Shown: positions 11,101 to 17,461 of the stretch, one piece after another
Layout of the letters: each line of letters opens with the position of its first letter
Position numbering within the stretch: position 1 is the stretch's first letter
DNA from: Phycisphaeraceae bacterium
GTDB lineage: Bacteria; Planctomycetota; Phycisphaerae; Phycisphaerales; Phycisphaeraceae
Direction of reading: 5' to 3'
Length of the DNA stretch: 17,573 bases
Assembly: GCA_016763955.1 (NCBI GenBank)
Contig: JAESSU010000531.1
Coordinates: 1-17,573, forward strand
Program-made: the position numbers and the translations under genes
The notes under the pieces: model-generated
What the model was told of the DNA's origin: nothing
The model's database searches: none
Seen by the model: only the letters and a program-made list of their open reading frames with translations

Positions 11101-11500
11101 TGCAACATCCATTGGAAGGCCGGATCGAGAAGAGTACCTAGCCAAGCGACTATCGTTAGCTGAAATTGGGAAAGGCTCGTTTCAACGTGCCGGGTTTTCA
11201 AGTCTGATGCCGGGCTTAATTGACTCTGCGATAAAAGTGACGGGAAACGATCCGTTGTTCCAGTTTGGACGCACCACAGGACTCGCTACGAACTTCGCAA
11301 CGGGCAATCCAACAGTAGACCTACTTAGCAGAATGGAACAAGCTGCACGGGGGGTAATAGCGCCATCAATCAACTCTGATTACCAATTCAGCCAGCAAGA
11401 CGCTAGAGCTATCAAAGGCGTTCTACCGTTCAACAACGCCATCGGCATTGGCAACATCCTTGATGCAGCTGGCGGTGGACTGCCTAAGACCTCGAAATAA
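8159..11500 (+). CDS. Internal virion protein (T7 gp16-like)
   Basis: 1113 aa, intact. This is the largest ejection protein, which in T7 crosses the inner membrane and helps pull DNA into the cell. The start overlaps the previous stop (TAATG) and has AAGAAGGA upstream. Residues 115-210 form the hydrophobic core typical of the family: GWTGIGLRLGAAILDP, VAIAATVATEG, and a second hydrophobic hairpin around IIYAATAGLIMGGAGAVLF (189-207). The middle is helical and charged. The C-terminal 250 residues match the gp16 end region (LIQFRAFTVVAWEKQLARG; ending FNNAIGIGNILDAAGGGLP). T7 gp16 has 1318 residues and begins with a soluble lytic transglycosylase domain. No such domain, and no ESxxNP/GLMQ-type motif, is visible here, which accounts for the shorter length. 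Confidence 0.88.
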   Translation: MTLFEAFDVTGMGVGLEAVRAPRQTAPERPSILQPIADAVRAEWIGSFALQQMGREDFEPDQNFVFTGELIKELTQGIPDDMHYAYDTARSLKEAKHIRGNLLKSLAAQRRLAQLGWTGIGLRLGAAILDPVAIAATVATEGMAGPAVYGAKLTRVQRLVRGGLVAAGTNVAIESYLVSQDPTRDGTDIIYAATAGLIMGGAGAVLFPQAKIADIAKSLHKEIDLVNALDEGLEITPAGKMYWRDNLSREVQNERLRGLTSHLDLADDQINEIHSSIGAFKEPNIDKVTGEVMPRSDFNQATQDLGEALDVEIATLDISKVTEAKSTQVKLFGIPLRFGMSYKLGQSKVPMVRKMASLMAEDTLEKADGSPSLFTVSEWIASSLRKTMSQVADTRNKAFADYKKAKGIPFMKSQRASEEFGEEIGIALRHGPGKYTNDPHINMVADLHREKYHQLLKLAKKYNVDGFENIIESQTYIPRMASMAKIDNLRKAIGQKKLHLMVKNSLLSGSVEMDEDVADKLATKWFGHVDKRFWEMDGRTARMYSSETSENIVDGLAKEFPDLDVEDIRYMVGQMGTPDGVVSPRAKRRMSIDESFKMDVLTKDGKTISLGISDLLENNADVIFERYSSHIFSSAGSRQILEAMAEPGEKAAQNFKTLVTRIENSGQENLTIRERNSLKSDVKKLKTIWKTINGIPVDDTDPIVREVLQSIRSVNFIRSMNRVGFAQIAEIGNATGEAGWRAMAQQMPGLREIVDLALTGKMPNELFKELNSIWAIGTDRMRQVATSRLEDYALSSIYGTSRIGKLLDKGRKITADISLFHIIDGPLRNVAHAAGLQKFVNEAFTNRIPSAKRLAQIGLTKDEFSIIAEQIRKHAKTTKGLLGEKLRLINFEQWDNQDAVANLITGMDKWSRQVVQENNIGQMSNWMTGSLGRTLIQFRAFTVVAWEKQLARGLHNMDQQTFNAFMLSTLFGGLGYVSLTYATSIGRPDREEYLAKRLSLAEIGKGSFQRAGFSSLMPGLIDSAIKVTGNDPLFQFGRTTGLATNFATGNPTVDLLSRMEQAARGVIAPSINSDYQFSQQDARAIKGVLPFNNAIGIGNILDAAGGGLPKTSK

Positions 11501-11537
11501 CCCTATGTCAAACATTGATGAAAGAAAGGTTTAAAAT

Positions 11538-12755
11538 ATGGCTAATTCATTTGTCGAATACTCGTCGAACGGTGGGATTTCGTTTGTCTTCAATAAAGGC
11601 TATCTAGCAAAAAGTGACGTTCATGTTTATGTTGAGGAGGTAGAAACTACCGATTTTACATGGACAGATGATTCAACGATCCTGCTCGGATTTGTCCCAC
11701 AATCCAACCCGTTTGCGGTACGCATTCAACGGGAAACTTCAATAGATGCACGTCTTGTCACATGGACAGACGGGGGATCAGTCGCCGCACCAGCCCACAA
11801 CAAAGACAGCCTGCAAATGTTCTATGTTACCCAAGAGACAGCCGAACGAGTCTTGCGGTTTGATAAACTAGATGGCAAGTACGACGCTGAAACTCGCATC
11901 ATCAAGAATCTGGCAGATGCCGTGGCTAATACCGATGCAACAACCTTACAGCAGGTCACAGCCCTGATAAACGCCTTGGCTTTGAGTCAAGGGAACATGC
12001 CGTTATCAGGCACGATCAACAACATGCTTGTAAGTGATGGCACGAATTGGGCAGTTAAGACCGACAGCCAAGCACGGGGAACGCTAGGACTTGGAACATC
12101 TGCCATTGTTGATACTGGAACCATCAATGCGGCTCATGTCGTAGTCAATCAGAATCTTTGGGATTATGTTTCAACAAAAGAAATACCGACTGGAGTATTA
12201 GCACCCTATGGTGGCATAGCAGCCCCAGCAGGATGGTTTATGTGTGATGGCACGGTAACAATGGGGTATTCAGGAAGCAATGCCTCATATGCGTCTTTTG
12301 ACAGCGCAGGTGTATCAGCAAGTAATATTCAGGCATTGTTTGCAATATTGTGGGACACAGAAGGGATTCTTGAATGGAATGGTACTTCACTTGTACCAGG
12401 CGTGAAAGGTGCGTCTGCTATTGATGACTGGATTGCGTTAAAGGTTGTGGCTGTTCCGGACATGCGTGGTCGCACACCAGTCGGTGCAGGCACAGGAGCC
12501 GGACTCACCGCTAGAACTGCCGGTGAAGTGATCGGCGAAGAAGATCACTTACTTACAGAATCAGAAATGCCATCACATAATCACACAATGGCTTACCCAT
12601 TAGTCCGTAATGACGGCGGTACGATTTCAGGTGATTGGACAGTTTTGGACGCGGTTGCAAACAACCTTGCCAACGAAATTGGTAACACTGGCGGCGATGT
12701 ATCGCACAACAATATGCAACCATCAAAGGTGATGAATTGGATAATTAAACGATAA
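11538..12755 (+). CDS. Tail fibre: gp17-type N-terminus plus tail-collar tip
   Basis: 405 aa. The ATG follows GAAAGAAAGG. Residues 1-140 match the T7 tail-fibre N-terminal attachment domain that docks on the gp11/gp12 tail: FVFNKGYLAKSDVHVYVEE, then FAVRIQRETS (59-68), LVTWTDGGS (73-81), and KYDAETRIIKNLADAVANTD (114-133), which parallels T7 HLDARGRRIVNLANAVDDRD. Residues 217-404 are a phage tail-collar domain: PTGVLAPYGG, PAGWFMCDG (230-238), VPDMRGRTPVG (306-316), ESEMPSHNH (341-349), and the closing NNMQPSKVMNWIIK (391-404). The T7 gp17 shaft and tip are absent, so this is a short fibre whose tip comes from a different adhesin family. It sits between gp16 and the terminase genes, the T7 gp17 position. 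Confidence 0.92.
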   Translation: MANSFVEYSSNGGISFVFNKGYLAKSDVHVYVEEVETTDFTWTDDSTILLGFVPQSNPFAVRIQRETSIDARLVTWTDGGSVAAPAHNKDSLQMFYVTQETAERVLRFDKLDGKYDAETRIIKNLADAVANTDATTLQQVTALINALALSQGNMPLSGTINNMLVSDGTNWAVKTDSQARGTLGLGTSAIVDTGTINAAHVVVNQNLWDYVSTKEIPTGVLAPYGGIAAPAGWFMCDGTVTMGYSGSNASYASFDSAGVSASNIQALFAILWDTEGILEWNGTSLVPGVKGASAIDDWIALKVVAVPDMRGRTPVGAGTGAGLTARTAGEVIGEEDHLLTESEMPSHNHTMAYPLVRNDGGTISGDWTVLDAVANNLANEIGNTGGDVSHNNMQPSKVMNWIIKR

Positions 12756-12766
12756 GGAATTATCAC

Positions 12767-13111
12767 ATGGCTAATGAATCCAGCGAACTAGCGGACGGCT
12801 TCGACAAGCTCCTGCTAGATATGGTCAAGAACGGTCGCCCACTGGTAACACCGGACGGTATGCCACTCAAAGACGAAAACACGGGGCAACTAATCATGCA
12901 GCCTTTGACCGCGGCTGACATGAATGTTGTCCGATCACGGCTCAAGGATTGTGGCTCTACTCGCCTGCTTGGAACTGGCAGCCCGCTTGATGAGATCGAA
13001 GACGAACTCGACAACGATCCAAGCGAAGAAGATGTTAAAAATTTCCAGCTAGGCATTGCAGGCATGGGACTTGAAAGCGTCAGTCAAGAGAAAGATGCAG
13101 CCACCGCATAA
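12767..13111 (+). CDS. Small terminase subunit (T7 gp18-like)
   Basis: 114 aa (T7 gp18 is 89 aa). DNA-recognition and regulatory subunit of the packaging motor. TAAGGAA at 12753-12759, overlapping the stop of the fibre gene, serves as ribosome site. Residues 6-75 (ELADGFDKLLLDMVKNGRPL, a VTPDGMPLKD segment, then LTAADMNVVRSRLKDCG) follow the pattern of podoviral small terminases: an N-terminal helix, a short turn mentioning the gene-dependent variable segment, and a helix ending in a basic/Cys cluster. The C-terminal third is strongly acidic (DEIEDELDNDPSEEDVK). Similarity is short and not decisive alone. The position directly upstream of the large subunit and the length give good support. 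Confidence 0.75.
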   Translation: MANESSELADGFDKLLLDMVKNGRPLVTPDGMPLKDENTGQLIMQPLTAADMNVVRSRLKDCGSTRLLGTGSPLDEIEDELDNDPSEEDVKNFQLGIAGMGLESVSQEKDAATA

Positions 13112-13114
13112 ACG

Positions 13115-14806
13115 ATGGCAATAAATCCTCCTTCCAAGCGTACCCAGAGTGCGATGAAGAAGGACTTGAAGCTCTATTGTCATTGGCATTGGAAATTCTT
13201 TCGTTTAGATAGAAAACTACCTCTTGAGCTAGTCGATTACGACATGCTCAACTACCTGCAATACGGCGACCCATGGAAAGTCATCATGTCCTTCCGTGGT
13301 CAGGGCAAGACTGCCAAGACAACCGCATCAATCTGTTGGGACTTCTTTCGTGATCCAGAGCAATACATCCTGCTAGTATCCAAGTCAGAAGGTCACGCCA
13401 AACGATCCCTTCATGCCGTTCGATCATGGATCAAGCAATCGCCATGGCTCACACACCTGATGCCCGGATCAGATCAACGTGATGGATCACTTGAATTTGA
13501 TATTGCTGGAAACTATTCCAAAGACCCATCACTCGCCTGCGTAGGTATCACTGGCGATATTGCAGGTAGACGCGCCAATCGTGTGATCCCCGACGACATT
13601 GAAACCCGCGAGAACACCATCACGCTTGAAATGCGTCAAATGCTCCGTGAACGAGCAACTGAATTTTCTAACGTGGTTCTCGATGGCGGACGCATCGACG
13701 TACTAATGACGATCTGGCATGAAGAAACAGTCGCAAAGTTCCTTAAAACTGCTGGCTATACCATTCGAACATGGACGGCTCGATACCCACAGCCAGACGA
13801 ACCCGTGTTCAACCTGTCCCCAACGCTCGCTAAGCGTCTAACAACCGGCGAAAACAAGCCCGGCGATCCAACATGCCCAGTTAGGTTCCCTGACTCAGCA
13901 TTGCTTAAGAAGGAAGCCCACGGGCGTTCTAACTGGAATATGCAGTTTCAGCTTCACTTAAACAATGACGGTGAGACACAATTCCCGCTCAAGCTCCGTG
14001 ACTTGATCATTATGAATTGCAACCCTCACAAAGCACCCGCTAACGTCCTTTGGGGCTTGCGTGGTGCAGGTGGTGATTCCAACGTAGTGGAAGAACTTCC
14101 AATGGTCGGGTTTGAAGGCGATTCATTCCACTGGAATATCTACCCTCAGAAAGACTTGGACTGGCACTCATATAACAGTGTTATTGCATTCATTGACCCG
14201 CATGGTGGTGCTGGCAATAAACTCAGCGACAAAACAGCATGAACAATCGTCGGTGAACTTCACGGCAACCTCTATGTCCTCCTAGTCGATTCTTATCAAG
14301 GCCCACACGACACGAAGAATCTCGGACGCATCGCCAAAGACCTCAAACGTTTCCGCGTCAATGATTGCTTCGTTGAAACCAACTTCGGCGGCCACATGTT
14401 GGTCCAACTACTCAAACCGATCCTCAAGAAGCTATTCATTGAGCCAGGCAAAGAGCAGGCATACCCCAACGGATGGGCTTGCTCAGTTGAAGGGGCAAGA
14501 GCCACCGGACAGAAGGAAGTCAGAATCATTGAAAATCTTGAACCTGTGATGAACCAACACCGGCTAATCATGGACTTCAATGTCGCAGAGAACACCGACC
14601 TGACATTCCAGATGGTTCACATCACCCGACAACGAGGATGCCTAGAACACGAAGACGAACTCGACTCACTTGCCGGATGCGTAGCTCAGTTTGAAAGTGT
14701 CATGGATCAGGACGTAGAAGAAGCAGCAAAAATCACAGAAGAAGAAGGCGAAGGTGATTTTTGGGATGAAGAACCAGAACAATCAACCCTATGGGCAACG
14801 ATCTAA
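13115..14806 (+). pseudogene. Large terminase subunit (T7 gp19-like), in-frame TGA
   Basis: ATPase-nuclease that packages DNA into the procapsid. Full frame is 563 sense codons plus one internal TGA (T7 gp19 has 586 residues). Walker A is SFRGQGKT (residues 59-66), Walker B RVIPDDIE (156-163), and a coupling segment VLMTIWHEE lies at 196-204. The RNase H-like nuclease begins with AFIDPHGGAG, where D361 is the probable first metal ligand. Codon 376 is TGA (14240-14242). In the same frame follow TIVGELHGNLYVLLVDSY, then VETNFGG (E421) and HEDELDSLAG (D517), the second and third expected acidic ligands. A product ending at the TGA would keep the ATPase and lose the nuclease. Family members often have Trp or Tyr at the broken position (for example ETGYAV in T7), so a TGG-to-TGA change is plausible. 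No clear ribosome site precedes 13115; the start is four bases from the gp18 stop. Confidence 0.9.
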
Positions 14807-14832
14807 AACATAACCAATGGAAGAATCACATT

Positions 14833-15168
14833 ATGATGCCACACCCAGACCAAATCCCGATACTTATCCTCACCGCACTGCTAGCCATAGCGTTCATTGT
14901 CAACTGTCTTGAGTACCGTAGAGCCGAACATTGGCGTAAGGCGACTATCCAAGCAGTCGGAATGCGGGACACCGCACAGGCCGACTCAGTGCGTTCAGCC
15001 AAGAGGTTAGAAGCAATCAAGAAGGAGAACGATTCACTATTGGCAAGATGGGCTGTAGTCGAAGCAAAGCTAGTGATAGCCAGACGAAGGGGAGGCAAGC
15101 CAGTCAAGGCAGGGCATGAGGCCGTGGATTACACAACAGCCAAGCCAGAAATGTTCCCAAAGGTTTAA
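14833..15168 (+). CDS. Rz-like inner-membrane spanin candidate
   Basis: 111 aa from the ATG at 14833, chosen because GGAAGA (14819-14824) lies 8 bases upstream. An earlier in-frame ATG at 14791 would overlap the terminase end by 16 bases and add 14 residues. Residues 8-25 (IPILILTALLAIAFIVNC) form one membrane segment, followed by a basic, helical stretch with coiled-coil character (RRAEHWRKATIQ; RSAKRLEAIKKENDSLLARW) and a basic tail. This is the layout of a lambda Rz/T7 gp18.5 inner-membrane spanin, which joins inner and outer membranes in the last step of lysis. In T7 the gene lies between gp18 and gp19; here it follows gp19. No partner lipoprotein was found in either other forward frame. 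Function is inferred from layout and place, not from a sequence signature. Confidence 0.55.
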   Translation: MMPHPDQIPILILTALLAIAFIVNCLEYRRAEHWRKATIQAVGMRDTAQADSVRSAKRLEAIKKENDSLLARWAVVEAKLVIARRRGGKPVKAGHEAVDYTTAKPEMFPKV

Positions 15169-15394
15169 GGCCGGAATTTTTGAGGGGTAGTTGATAATAA
15201 ATGAATGTCGGCTCGCCCCCCTCGCCCCCCGCCCGCAGGCCGACCGCTAAGCCGACCAACACCTCTGCCAAAGCAGGCTTGTGTAGGCCCGAATTCGGCC
15301 CGAACGTCCATAAGTCCTTATTTATCAAGGTAGGACGTAAGCCTATTAAGCTGATGGCCAATGTGTTCACAGCTTTTTTGCGCCATAATCCAAT

Positions 15395-15410
15395 TGTCCA
15401 CTGGTGGACA
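15395..15410. repeat. Perfect 16-base palindrome
   Basis: TGTCCAC and GTGGACA arms around a central TG, in fact complementary over seven positions each. It follows a run of T (15374-15379) by about 15 bases. The symmetry suits a dimeric DNA-binding protein better than a terminator, since no T run follows on either strand in the right place. The role is unknown. Confidence 0.6.
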
Positions 15411-15793
15411 CGGCTGCCACTTGGGAAGGAGATCAGGAGCAGGCTCGGAATCGTTCACGCTCTCCCGCCCGCACCCACACCGCTCATCATCTGTCTTAGT
15501 CACTCGCTCATCATCGCTCGTCATCCCGACCGTCGGCAGCCTGTCGCCTGCCATCAGTCCTTGCCCGCTCGTCTGTCACTCGCTGGGGAGAACTGATATC
15601 ACGTCACCCCTATGGCTCGTTGTTACTCGCTTACTCCCTACCTAAGGCAGGCAAGGCATAGTCATACCTAAGCCACACGCTAGACCTGTACCGCATAGTA
15701 GGAGTAGAGACACTTGGAACTTTAAAGCATCCTCTAAGGTTGCTACCGCAGGAACAAACAAGATGAAAGACGGGTTTTATAGGCAAGCTGCCA

Positions 15794-15820
15794 GCCCAAT
15801 CAAACAACCATCAAACAAAT
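15794..15820 (+). repeat. 27-base direct repeat, copy 1
   Basis: Identical to 15869-15895, 75 bases downstream. Each copy holds two ATCAAACAA words 11 bases apart (here at 15799 and 15810), close to one helical turn. With one mismatch the match extends four bases to the left. It lies upstream of the toxin promoter and could be an operator or an iteron-like site. Confidence 0.85.
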
Positions 15821-15868
15821 CGGGCCAGCGAATCCGGCAAACAAGAGGAAAAGGAACGGAACAGGCCT

Positions 15869-15895
15869 GCCCAATCAAACAACCATCAAACAAAT
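15869..15895 (+). repeat. 27-base direct repeat, copy 2
   Basis: Second copy of the repeat at 15794-15820, with its ATCAAACAA words at 15874 and 15885. It ends 26 bases before the first TTGACATT of the toxin promoter region. Confidence 0.85.
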
Positions 15896-15921
15896 TAAAA
15901 TGAAGTTTATCCATTTATTTA

Positions 15922-15960
15922 TTGACATTCTATTGACATTTGACATTAGGACGTTATAAT
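15922..15960 (+). promoter_or_regulatory. Sigma-70 promoter of the toxin-antitoxin pair
   Basis: TTGACATT occurs three times, at 15922, 15933 and 15940 (the last two share one base). The copy at 15933-15938 is a consensus -35 box, 16 bases before a consensus TATAAT at 15955-15960. The toxin ATG begins 7 bases after the -10 box, so transcription would start at or near the A of the ATG and leave no leader. The repeated TTGACATT words may also be a binding site for the antitoxin. Confidence 0.8.
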
Positions 15961-15966
15961 AATCGC

Positions 15967-16236
15967 ATGTACAACATTGAGATCACAGCCAACGCAGAAC
16001 GGGACATCAGGAAGCTGTCAGGCTCAGTCAAGAGACGGGCCCTTGAGATCATGGACAATGAGCTATCAAACTTCCCGACTGTTACAGCACTCAAGCCATT
16101 GCAGGGGCCAGAGTATGGACTAGGATGCTGGCGGAAACGTTTCCGTAACGTCTGGAGAATGTGCTTCTTGGTTGATGATGAACGAAACATCATTACAGTA
16201 TTCAAAGTTAGCCACCGTGATAAGACTTACAGATAA
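15967..16236 (+). CDS. RelE/HigB-family toxin
   Basis: 89 aa. A TTG at 15940 would extend the frame by nine codons, but it lies inside the promoter, so the ATG at 15967 is preferred. No Shine-Dalgarno is present, which fits a leaderless message. The fold pattern is that of the RelE/ParE superfamily: N-terminal strand YNIEITANAERDIRKL (residues 2-17), a helix with basic residues (SVKRRALEIMD), L45-x-G47, a WRKRFRNVWRMCFLVDDE strand pair (55-72), and the closing strand ITVFKVSHRDKTY (76-88) with the conserved H83-R84 and Y88. Members cut mRNA on the ribosome or poison gyrase. The toxin-first order with an Xre-type antitoxin is that of HigBA, so ribosome-dependent mRNA cleavage is the more likely role. 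It may be phage-borne or lie in flanking host DNA. Confidence 0.85.
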   Translation: MYNIEITANAERDIRKLSGSVKRRALEIMDNELSNFPTVTALKPLQGPEYGLGCWRKRFRNVWRMCFLVDDERNIITVFKVSHRDKTYR

Positions 16237-16253
16237 CAAAGGAGTAACCAATC

Positions 16254-16613
16254 ATGGCTACTACATTCCCAAGATTTGAGATAGGCGGCAAGCGTTATGT
16301 GATCGTGCCTGAAAAGGTCTATGACTCATACGCCAGCACAGAAGAACACGGCAAGAGCAAGGACATTGCCCGCCGCGTTGCCGAAGTGAGAGCAGGCACG
16401 GCCCAGACTCGATCCGCTAAGGAGTTCAGTCGTGAGCTTATCGCCGAAGACCTACGCAAAGACCGTGCATCCGCCTGCATTACTCAAGCCCAGCTATCCG
16501 AACAGTCTGGCATCCGTATTGAAACCATTAGCCGCATCGAGCAGAAGAAGACAACAGCCCGGCCCGAGACCCTAGACAAACTCTACCGAGTGATCGACCA
16601 GCACACCAAATGA
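16254..16613 (+). CDS. Xre-family antitoxin (HigA-like)
   Basis: 119 aa, 17 bases after the toxin stop, with AAAGGAG at 16238-16244. Residues 64-115 are a helix-turn-helix of the Xre/Cro type: LRKDRASACITQAQLSEQSG, then IRIETISRIEQKK and RPETLDKLYRVID. Residues 5-26 (FPRFEIGGKRYVIVPEKVYD) form a short beta-like N-terminal extension, joined by a charged helix with SAKEFSRELIAED; one of these parts should contact the toxin. The protein should neutralise the upstream toxin and repress the shared promoter by binding the repeats in front of it. The stop is TGA, followed by TAA four codons later. Confidence 0.85.
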   Translation: MATTFPRFEIGGKRYVIVPEKVYDSYASTEEHGKSKDIARRVAEVRAGTAQTRSAKEFSRELIAEDLRKDRASACITQAQLSEQSGIRIETISRIEQKKTTARPETLDKLYRVIDQHTK

Positions 16614-16661
16614 CTGCCCGGCTAAAGCAGCCTTGGTCTGTTCCATATTAAACGAGCGCAT

Positions 16662-16697
16662 AAAAAAACAGCCGGTGACCGTCAAGTCATCGGCTGT
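16662..16697 (-). terminator. Rho-independent terminator of the minus-strand pair
   Basis: ACAGCCGGTGAC (16668-16679) pairs with GTCATCGGCTGT (16686-16697) across a six-base loop, giving a 12-base stem with one G-U pair. On the minus strand the stem is followed by a run of seven or eight T. It lies about 55 bases after the end of the gene at 16753. There is no T run on the plus side, so it does not obviously end the antitoxin message. Confidence 0.85.
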
Positions 16698-16752
16698 CTC
16701 TGCACTGACGCAAAGAATATGCTTTCAGGATTGCAGAACCCTTCGTTTACTG

Positions 16753-17073
16753 CTAAATGCAGATAAGTTTACATGAAGTCCCATCAGGCGCTACAACGTG
16801 AACGCCGCCTTGATCACGCACATAGAGTGCATTGTATTTTCTCAATCGTGAAAGAATACTTGACATGGTTTGTCGATTAACTTTCACCTTTCCCTTATTG
16901 ACACCAGCTTTGGCAAACGCACCCTTGGGCATTGTCTCGCTAGGGTGATATTGTGCCTTAACGACGATTTGCTCAGCTTGAGTGTACTTGGAGTCAAGGA
17001 ACCTTTTGGCACCACCCTTGATTCGTGATTTGCTTGTTTCATATCTCTTACGCCCTGGTCGTAGCATTTTCAT
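16753..17073 (-). CDS. Small basic protein, downstream paralog of a tandem pair
   Basis: 106 aa, function not recognised. The start at 17073 is chosen because AAAGAGG (17080-17086, minus strand) lies six bases upstream; a longer frame reaching 17202 has no such site. The N-terminus is very basic (MKMLRPGRKRYETSKSRIKG). Residues 60-105 (KGKVKVNRQTMSSILSRLRK, then Y80, and VHVVAPDGT at 91-99) align without gaps with residues 53-98 of the neighbour at 17048-17407: 15 of 46 positions identical by hand count, many others conservative. The region predicts as a helix followed by beta strands and, with the charge, suggests nucleic-acid binding, perhaps a winged helix; that is only a guess. The gene overlaps its neighbour by 26 bases, so the two are probably co-translated. 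Stop codon is TAG. Confidence 0.65.
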   Translation of the reverse strand: MKMLRPGRKRYETSKSRIKGGAKRFLDSKYTQAEQIVVKAQYHPSETMPKGAFAKAGVNKGKVKVNRQTMSSILSRLRKYNALYVRDQGGVHVVAPDGTSCKLICI

Positions 17074-17407
17074 GTGATGCCTCTTTCTGTTTGTTACTGT
17101 GTGGGTGTCCCTTGCAAACGACTTCAAATCGGCTGCTATCAGGTGCGATAACAAATACTGCACCGTTTCTCTTAGACCATTTTGCGCCGTACTGGCGAAC
17201 ACGAGAAGGCATTTCTTTTAGCTGCTTGTGGCTTACGCGGAGTTGCCCCTTAAGGTATCCAGAGTGTGATTTACGAAGATACATACGTTCCGGCAGCAGC
17301 CTCTGGTTGAACTTGCAGACAATGGCAATCTGGTCAGCGAGTGAGAACACATCAGCGTCCAACTTGCTTTCGTCCGTGTTGAATGTGTCACGTTTTCTTT
17401 TCCACAT
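17048..17407 (-). CDS. Small protein, upstream paralog of a tandem pair
   Basis: 119 aa, function not recognised. The ATG at 17407 follows GAAAGGA (17415-17421, minus strand) by seven bases; a longer frame starting at 17455 is less likely. Residues 1-6 are basic (MWKRKR). Residues 16-50 (LDADVFSLADQIAIV and onward) resemble the LDSKYTQAEQIVVK part of the downstream gene. Residues 53-98 (KGQLRVSHKQLKEMPSRVRQ, then YGAKW, and VFVIAPDSS) align without gaps with its K60-C105 block. The two therefore arose by duplication. The C-terminal 20 residues are polar, rich in His, Lys and Asn, and lie partly over the start of the next gene. It may be a phage regulatory gene or host DNA. Confidence 0.65.
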   Translation of the reverse strand: MWKRKRDTFNTDESKLDADVFSLADQIAIVCKFNQRLLPERMYLRKSHSGYLKGQLRVSHKQLKEMPSRVRQYGAKWSKRNGAVFVIAPDSSRFEVVCKGHPHSNKQKEASHENATTRA

Positions 17408-17461
17408 GATCGAATCCTTTCTCAGTAAGCCCATCCATGAATCCAAGCAGTTCATCCTAGA

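Larger units (their letters stand above)
15169..15966. other. Non-coding gap after the late genes
   Basis: About 800 bases with no convincing gene. It begins with a C-rich tract (about 15213-15236) flanked by GTCGGC and GCCGAC, has a perfect palindrome at 15395-15410, a stretch of short repeated words (CGCTCATCATC at 15481-15491 and 15505-15515), two 27-base direct repeats (15794 and 15869) and a promoter at 15922-15960. In T7 the genome ends just after gene 19, so this gap sits where a genome end, packaging signal or prophage boundary could lie. That placement is inference. I found no tRNA and no clear terminator for the late genes here. Confidence 0.6.

Noticed and set aside
14396..14806. 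Separate 136-residue gene
   Set aside because: Same frame as the large terminase and carries its nuclease C-terminus. It is the part after the internal TGA.
13115..14806. Genome-wide use of TGA as tryptophan
   Set aside because: Only one internal TGA in about 14 kb of coding sequence, Trp otherwise read as TGG, and the other lesions are TAA and a frameshift.
15201..15596. 131-codon open frame on the plus strand
   Set aside because: Low-complexity Pro/Ser/Arg-rich translation from a C-rich region, no ribosome site, other frames also open, and no recognisable domain.
15600..15780. Possible tRNA or attachment-site remnant
   Set aside because: No cloverleaf could be folded by eye and no TTCGA-type T-loop in the right place.
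15794..15895. CRISPR array
   Set aside because: Only two repeat copies with one spacer-like gap of 48 bases, internal sub-repeats and no cas gene.
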